Shown in pieces: positions 60,009-64,000 of a stretch of 64,000 nucleotides of DNA. The stretch comes from Gallintestinimicrobium propionicum (GTDB lineage: Bacteria > Bacillota > Clostridia > Lachnospirales > Lachnospiraceae), in contig NZ_JAOQJY010000017.1 of the NCBI RefSeq assembly GCF_025567525.1, forward strand, positions 1 to 64,000, written 5' to 3'. The notes beneath the pieces are model-generated. The model saw only the letters and a program-made list of their open reading frames with translations, was not told where the DNA came from and did no database searches. Numbering within the stretch: position 1 is the first letter of the stretch; the number at the start of each line of letters is the position of its first letter. The position numbers were made by a program, and so were the translations under genes.

Positions 60009-60702
60009 ATATGAAGAATATACCATAGCTCAGGACAGTAAAAGAGATTTTACGATTGTAGAAAAAAATAATAATTTCTTTAAATTGGATAATGCAACAT
60101 TTGATTCACTGTTCGGAAAGGAAAAACTGGAGTTCGTAAAAAATGATAAAGATAATATACTATATATGATGGGAATGATTTTCATGATTCTTCTGACATT
60201 ATATTTATATTTTAGAACTACAACGTATTCTATTATAGATGTAAATTTTCTTCCAGCAACTTTAGTTTTAATAATAAATATATTTATTCATGAACTTGGA
60301 CATGTATTATTTTTGAAAAAATTTTATCCTAAAAGTCGAGTCAAAATAGGGTTTAAATTTATGTTTATTTGGCCTGCATTTTATGTAGATACTTCATATA
60401 GCTATATGGTTTCTAAATACAAAAGGATTGCAATTTATCTGGCTGGAAATTTTATGAATTGTATTTATGTATTGCTTGTACTATTATTTTTTCCAAAACA
60501 GCTACCGTATTGTTATTTGGTGATTTCTAATGTGCTGGTGAATTTCATTCCAATAGTAAAAAGTGATGGATATTATGCAGTTGTTACATTATTCAATAAA
60601 ACAAATATAAAAAAAGACAAAGTAGCTACCACATTAGAAGATGCTATTAGAGGTATAATTATGTTTGGCGTTTTAGGGATTTTTTCATGGTTATCACAAT
60701 AG
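59995..60702 (+). CDS. epeP: M50-type membrane protease (YydH-like)
   Basis: 235 residues, TTG start 59995 overlapping the epimerase end. HELGH (99-103) lies in a membrane helix (NIFIHELGHVLFLKKFYP), and NFIPIVKSDG (183-192) is the NxxPxxxxDG third ligand motif of site-2-type proteases. Four or more membrane spans. It should cut the leader before W33 after epimerisation. Confidence 0.85.
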   Translation: MKIFKYEEYTIAQDSKRDFTIVEKNNNFFKLDNATFDSLFGKEKLEFVKNDKDNILYMMGMIFMILLTLYLYFRTTTYSIIDVNFLPATLVLIINIFIHELGHVLFLKKFYPKSRVKIGFKFMFIWPAFYVDTSYSYMVSKYKRIAIYLAGNFMNCIYVLLVLLFFPKQLPYCYLVISNVLVNFIPIVKSDGYYAVVTLFNKTNIKKDKVATTLEDAIRGIIMFGVLGIFSWLSQ

Positions 60703-60713
60703 GGAGGAAAAAT

Positions 60714-61925
60714 ATGGAAAAGATATTATTTACATCAGAATCAGTTACCGAGGGACATCCAGATAAAATTTGTGATGCAATTTCCGATGCGATATTAGAT
60801 GCACTGATTGAAAAAGATCCAATGAGTCGTGTTGCCTGCGAAACCAGTATAACTACAGGATTAGTATTAGTTATGGGGGAGATAACAACGCAAGCATATA
60901 TTGATATTCCTCAGATTGTTAGAGAAACCCTTCGTAACATTGGATACACAAGGGGAAAATATGGATTTGATGCTGATACCTGTGGAGTTATTACATGTAT
61001 TGATGAGCAGTCTAAGGATATTGCACAGGGGGTAAATGAAGCATTAGAAGTAAAAGAGCAGAATGAGTGCGAAAATGCAAAAAGTATGTTAGGTGCCGGT
61101 GATCAGGGGATGATGTTCGGTTATGCAACGAATGAAACAGATGAATTTATGCCGTATGCTATTTCGTTGGCTCATAAATTAGCTAGACAGCTTGCGAAAG
61201 TCCGCAAAAATGGAACTCTTGCTTATCTTAGACCAGATGGGAAAACGCAGGTTACAGTAGAGTATAATGAGCAAGGGAAACCTGTACGATTAGAAGCGGT
61301 GGTTTTGTCTACACAGCACGATCCTGAAATATCTCAGGAACAGATACAAAAAGACATTAAACATTATGTCTTCGATTGTGTTTTACCTCAGAGAATGGTA
61401 GATTCTGAAACCAAATTTTACGTAAATCCTACGGGACGTTTTGTAATTGGTGGACCGCATGGTGATAGTGGTTTAACAGGGCGGAAAATTATTGTGGACA
61501 CATATGGAGGATATGCTCATCATGGCGGCGGAGCTTTTTCTGGAAAGGATTGTACAAAAGTAGATAGGTCAGCAGCATATGCAGCTCGTTATATTGCTAA
61601 AAATATTGTAGCGGCAGATTTGGCACATAAATGTGAAATTCAACTTTCATATGCAATTGGTGTAGCAAAGCCAATCTCAATAGGAATTAATACATTTGGA
61701 ACAGGTGAATTGCCAGAGGATATGTTAATTCATATTATAAGAGATAATTTTGACTTGAGTCCTACTGGTATTATAAAAATGCTTGATTTAAGACAGCCTA
61801 TATATAAGCAGGTGTCAGCATATGGACATTTTGGAAGATTAGATTTAGATTTACCATGGGAAAGATTAGATAAGGTAGAGGATTTAAAAAAATATAAGAA
61901 TGATACAGAAAAAGGCACTGATTAG
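60714..61925 (+). CDS. metK: S-adenosylmethionine synthetase
   Basis: 403 residues from ATG 60714 (GGGAGGAA upstream). All hallmark motifs are present: SVTEGHPDKICDAISDAILD, GAGDQGMMFGYA, GGPHGDSGLTGRKIIVDTYG and GGGAFSGKDCTKVDRSAAY. Full length. Only 11 bases separate it from epeP, with no SAM riboswitch, so it is co-transcribed with the peptide genes. The epimerase spends SAM, so a dedicated supply is the natural reading. Most likely a second copy beside the housekeeping metK. Confidence 0.95.
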   Translation: MEKILFTSESVTEGHPDKICDAISDAILDALIEKDPMSRVACETSITTGLVLVMGEITTQAYIDIPQIVRETLRNIGYTRGKYGFDADTCGVITCIDEQSKDIAQGVNEALEVKEQNECENAKSMLGAGDQGMMFGYATNETDEFMPYAISLAHKLARQLAKVRKNGTLAYLRPDGKTQVTVEYNEQGKPVRLEAVVLSTQHDPEISQEQIQKDIKHYVFDCVLPQRMVDSETKFYVNPTGRFVIGGPHGDSGLTGRKIIVDTYGGYAHHGGGAFSGKDCTKVDRSAAYAARYIAKNIVAADLAHKCEIQLSYAIGVAKPISIGINTFGTGELPEDMLIHIIRDNFDLSPTGIIKMLDLRQPIYKQVSAYGHFGRLDLDLPWERLDKVEDLKKYKNDTEKGTD

Positions 61926-61934
61926 TGCCTTTTG
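61910..61934 (+). terminator. Terminator overlapping the metK stop
   Basis: AAAAGGCACT-GATT-AGTGCCTTTT, a 10-bp stem with a 4-base loop. The metK stop codon (61923-61925) lies in the hairpin. It ends the epipeptide operon and separates it from agr. Confidence 0.85.
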
Positions 61935-61965
61935 TTATGCGCTGGAGAAGACGAAAAAGAATTCA

Positions 61966-62026
61966 TGGACAAAAATCCCTGAATTTATGGACATAATAAG
62001 AAAAAAGCAAAAGGTTTTGCTATAAT
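61966..62026 (+). promoter_or_regulatory. agrB promoter with LytTR-type direct repeats
   Basis: ATTCATGGACA (TGGACA 61966-61971) and ATTTATGGACA (TGGACA 61988-61993) repeat with a 22-base period, and the -10 TATAAT (62021-62026) is 33 bases after the second. The right half of the first copy (TGGACAAAAAT) is identical to the proximal site of the epeX promoter. Predicted binding site of the LytTR regulator encoded at 63432. Confidence 0.75.
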
Positions 62027-62050
62027 TCATGACATAGGGAGGGATTAAAA

Positions 62051-62647
62051 GTGTTAAATAAAGTGTCCAGTAAACTTGCAAAAAGAATAGCAGATGGCTC
62101 GGAAAGGAGAAAAGAAGCTGTTTATACTTATGGCATAGAAATTATTTTGTCAACAATGATTGGAATAAGTTCAATATTGATTGTGTCAGGTTTATTACAC
62201 GAATTTAAATTAGGTGTAATATTCCTATTGGTGTTTGCACCATTGAGAGTATTTACGGGTGGATATCATGCAGTTACATATTTTAGATGCTTTTTGATTA
62301 GTAACATTTCGTATTTATTTTTATTACTTTTTAACAATATAATTTATACAAAGCTTCCATTAGAAATATGGTTGATTTTGCTAGTATTAAGTAGTTACTA
62401 TATTGCTATCCATGCACCGGTGGTTAATGAAAATCAGCCTATTGGTGAAAATAAAAAAAGTCGGTGTAAGATTATGGCTAGGAATATTTTGAACATAAAT
62501 GTCTTTGCTGCATTATTTTTATCAGTAGTAGATAAAGAGATCATGGGTATGATGGTATTAAGTATTTGTTTGGTAGCAGTATTTATGCTGATTACTGATA
62601 AACCTAAATTTTTATTGTATACAAAGAAAGGAGTTATAGGACTATGA
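62051..62647 (+). CDS. agrB: AgrB-like signal-peptide protease/exporter
   Basis: 198 residues, GTG start after GGGAGGG. Several membrane helices and the conserved catalytic pair His73 and Cys80 in RVFTGGYHAVTYFRC. It cuts the C-terminal tail from AgrD and forms the thiolactone. Its stop overlaps the agrD start by ATGA, the standard arrangement. Confidence 0.88.
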   Translation: MLNKVSSKLAKRIADGSERRKEAVYTYGIEIILSTMIGISSILIVSGLLHEFKLGVIFLLVFAPLRVFTGGYHAVTYFRCFLISNISYLFLLLFNNIIYTKLPLEIWLILLVLSSYYIAIHAPVVNENQPIGENKKSRCKIMARNILNINVFAALFLSVVDKEIMGMMVLSICLVAVFMLITDKPKFLLYTKKGVIGL

Positions 62648-62748
62648 AATTTCTTGCTATGTGTATAGAAGCTTGTGCAATATGGGGAGCAAATTGTGCA
62701 TCTGTTTGTCTTTCATATCAGCCTAAATTACCGGAATGTCTGAAATAA
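62644..62748 (+). CDS. agrD: AgrD-like cyclic autoinducer precursor
   Basis: A 34-residue peptide. Amphipathic start (KFLAMCIEACAIWG), a signal region (NCASVCLS) and a tail YQPKLPECLK that fits the clostridial AgrD form ...QPxxPExL. It has five Cys (7, 11, 18, 22, 32), which is unusual; the ring residue is uncertain (Cys18, Cys22, or Ser20 by strict spacing to QP), and Cys32 in the tail replaces the usual charged residue. Confidence 0.82.
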   Translation: MKFLAMCIEACAIWGANCASVCLSYQPKLPECLK

Positions 62749-62774
62749 GGTAAAGTTAATACATGTATATAAAT

Positions 62775-62810
62775 AAAAGATGCCAGAGTGTTGATATTCC
62801 GGCATCTTTT
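62775..62810 (+). terminator. Terminator after agrD
   Basis: AAAAGATGCC and GGCATCTTTT form a 10-bp stem around a 16-base loop. Confidence 0.8.
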
Positions 62811-62842
62811 ATGCTAAATGAAGTATATAGGGAGGAATAGAA

Positions 62843-63379
62843 ATGCAGATAAGAGAGAATGGAGTATATATTGAAGCAATTAAATTAGCAGCAGGAAGTG
62901 TACAATATAAAGATATATCCGTAAAAGATACATTTATTGATGCTGTTTTTCAGTTGTATCAATACTATCAAAACACAGAAAATATTAAGTATTTAGAAAC
63001 TTCAATTTTGCATATACAGGCTTATTTAGAAATGGGATTTCCGTATGAAGAAGGGAAAGATGTTTTTGACCTTGTTTTAAAAGAGTTAGGAACTACAAGA
63101 GAGTTAAAATTCCCCCAAAAATTTTACTTTGCAAAAAAGGTAAAATTGAATAAAACTCAGGTACGATCTATGATAAAAAAGTGGCCAGCATCTCCGCATC
63201 AAGAAATGAAAATAGATGAGGTAGTAGCAGATATTATAACAAAAGTAAAGCAACATGAAACAGGGATTTATTATTATAAATGCGCAGTAACAAAAGACAT
63301 GTATGAATTGGTAATAAATGAAAAAGAAATGTTTTTCCATGATTTAAGGAGAGGAATTTTTTATACATTTATGATTTAA
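62843..63379 (+). CDS. Unknown protein between agrD and the regulator
   Basis: 178 residues, GGGAGGA upstream. Mainly helical, soluble, basic C-terminal half (KKVKLNKTQVRSMIKKWP; TGIYYYKCAVTKDMYELV). No domain recognised. It follows the agrD terminator and precedes the regulator, so may be a modulator of the signal system or an immunity factor. Confidence 0.65.
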   Translation: MQIRENGVYIEAIKLAAGSVQYKDISVKDTFIDAVFQLYQYYQNTENIKYLETSILHIQAYLEMGFPYEEGKDVFDLVLKELGTTRELKFPQKFYFAKKVKLNKTQVRSMIKKWPASPHQEMKIDEVVADIITKVKQHETGIYYYKCAVTKDMYELVINEKEMFFHDLRRGIFYTFMI

Positions 63380-63412
63380 CAAATCACTAGAATCTGCTAT
63401 AATAAAGTGATT
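63375..63412 (+). promoter_or_regulatory. Promoter and inverted repeat before the LytTR regulator
   Basis: TTTAAC (63375-63380), 17 bases, then TATAAT (63398-63403). AATCACT (63382-63388) and AGTGATT (63406-63412) flank the -10 as an inverted repeat. No TGGACA repeat is present, so this gene is probably made constitutively or controlled differently from agrB and epeX. Confidence 0.5.
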
Positions 63413-63431
63413 GCTCATAAGGAGGCGTATC

Positions 63432-64000
63432 ATGATTTACATTGCTATATGTGATGATAACGAAAAAACAGTAGAAATATTAAAGAAAAAAGTAATGGAA
63501 TTTTTAAAAAAGAGTAACGAATTTGCAGACATAACGGTTTATACTCAGAGTGAGAATTTACAATATGATATTCAGGAAGGGAAATATTATGATCTAATCC
63601 TTAGTGACATTGAAATGCCTAATATAGACGGTATGAATTTAGCTGCATATGTTAAAAGGTATTTACCGGAAGTGCTAATCATATTTATTACATCACATTT
63701 AAAATATGCCGTAGATGCATTTGAATTGTCAATCTTTAGATATATACCCAAAAACTCAATAGGCTCTAGGTTACCACAGGCGTTGAAGGATGCTATCAAT
63801 ATGATAAAGATACAGACAGATGAATTTTATGCAATAAAAACACCAACTAGAGTAGAAAAAATACCTTATCATAAGATTTTGTATATTCAAAGAGAAGGAA
63901 AAAATTCTGTAATAACATTATTAGATAATTCAGTGACCAAGGTAAGAAAGAGTCTTACACAGGTGTTTAAAGAATTTCGATCTGATGATTTTGTATATGT
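63432..64000 (+). CDS. AgrA-like LytTR response regulator, partial
   Basis: AAGGAGG upstream of ATG 63432; the gene continues past the window. The receiver domain has acidic DDN (about 9-11) and phospho-acceptor Asp in LILSDIEMPNIDGM, with Thr/Ser in IIFITSHLKYA. A LytTR DNA-binding domain begins at about residue 137 (IKTPTRVEKIPYHKILYIQR, VRKSLTQVFKEF). An AgrC-type kinase is not seen and should follow downstream. Confidence 0.88.
   Translation, partial: MIYIAICDDNEKTVEILKKKVMEFLKKSNEFADITVYTQSENLQYDIQEGKYYDLILSDIEMPNIDGMNLAAYVKRYLPEVLIIFITSHLKYAVDAFELSIFRYIPKNSIGSRLPQALKDAINMIKIQTDEFYAIKTPTRVEKIPYHKILYIQREGKNSVITLLDNSVTKVRKSLTQVFKEFRSDDFVY

Larger units (their letters stand above)
14270..64000 (+). 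mobile_element. Tn1549/CTn-like integrative conjugative element, right end beyond window
   Basis: The left boundary is inferred from the interrupted ABC gene. Inside are a replication initiator, partition, oriT/MobC/relaxase, VirD4, VirB6-like, VirB4, PrgI and cell-wall hydrolase genes in the order typical of Tn1549-like conjugative elements of Firmicutes. Cargo includes an adhesin, DNA methyltransferases, DarTG and the AT-rich epipeptide/agr locus. No integrase or excisionase is seen, so the right end should be past 64,000. Whether the epipeptide block is inside the element is inferred from continuity. Confidence 0.75.

Noticed and set aside
60690..60714. SAM riboswitch before metK
   Set aside because: Only 11 bases lie between epeP and metK, too few for any known SAM riboswitch.
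1..64000. CRISPR arrays, rRNA or tRNA genes
   Set aside because: No regularly spaced repeats and no rRNA or tRNA-like sequence were noticed in any region.

Overview
The window looks like chromosome of a gut-type Firmicute (Clostridia, probably Lachnospiraceae or a close relative). Its genes have strong AGGAGG-type ribosome sites, and most of its length is a Tn1549/CTn-like integrative conjugative element (ICE). Base composition changes in blocks: about 1-9.6 kb is GC-rich, 10-14 kb is intermediate and full of gene remnants, 14.3-57 kb (ICE backbone) is intermediate, and 57-64 kb is clearly AT-rich. This suggests several transfer events. No rRNA, tRNA, CRISPR array or intact transposase gene was found.

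Layout. 1-0.5 kb: end of a minus-strand Schlafen/AlbA_2-type gene. 0.8-9.6 kb: a tightly packed plus-strand operon with three class I methyltransferases, two alpha/beta hydrolases, two proteins like L-2-amino-thiazoline-4-carboxylate (ATC) hydrolase, a membrane protein, a leucine-carboxyl-methyltransferase-like enzyme, a ketopantoate-reductase-like enzyme and an ABC exporter. A promoter at its head carries two GTTAG-N6-CTAAC palindromes. 9.6-12.1 kb: remnants, including an AbiE-type regulator next to a broken toxin gene and a cut-off Xre gene. 12.2-14.3 kb: a two-component system whose partner ABC ATPase gene is cut in its Walker A motif at about 14,270, where the ICE begins.

14.3-57 kb: ICE backbone. 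In order it has a replication initiator, ParM/ParR-like partition genes, a large CnaB-repeat surface adhesin, a radical SAM protein, a TOPRIM protein, a circularly permuted cytosine-5 DNA methyltransferase, a candidate oriT, MobC and a MOBP relaxase, DUF3801/PcfB, a VirD4 coupling protein, a Maff2-type small membrane protein, a VirB6-like protein, a variant DNA methyltransferase, PrgI, VirB4, RadC, a DarTG toxin-antitoxin pair, a PAPS-reductase-like gene with an amber stop, a 3D plus NlpC/P60 cell-wall hydrolase, and a 2,295-residue methylase/helicase. A tnpV-like gene is overprinted inside the last of these in another frame. SpoVG-like and coiled-coil proteins close the block.

57-64 kb: the main discovery, a locus best read as a quorum-controlled epipeptide (YydF/EPE family) biosynthetic cluster. 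Two tandem 49-residue precursors share an identical 17-residue C-terminal core (WYFIVATLKAVVGSKGH). They are followed by an ABC ATPase, an ABC permease, a radical SAM epimerase, an M50-type membrane protease and a dedicated S-adenosylmethionine synthetase. Next comes an agr module: AgrB, a Cys-rich AgrD, an unknown protein and a LytTR response regulator that runs off the window. The precursor promoter and the agrB promoter have the same architecture: two TGG(A/T)CA direct repeats 22 bp apart, the second exactly 33 bp before the -10 box. The simplest reading is that the agr regulator switches on both its own signal genes and the epipeptide operon.
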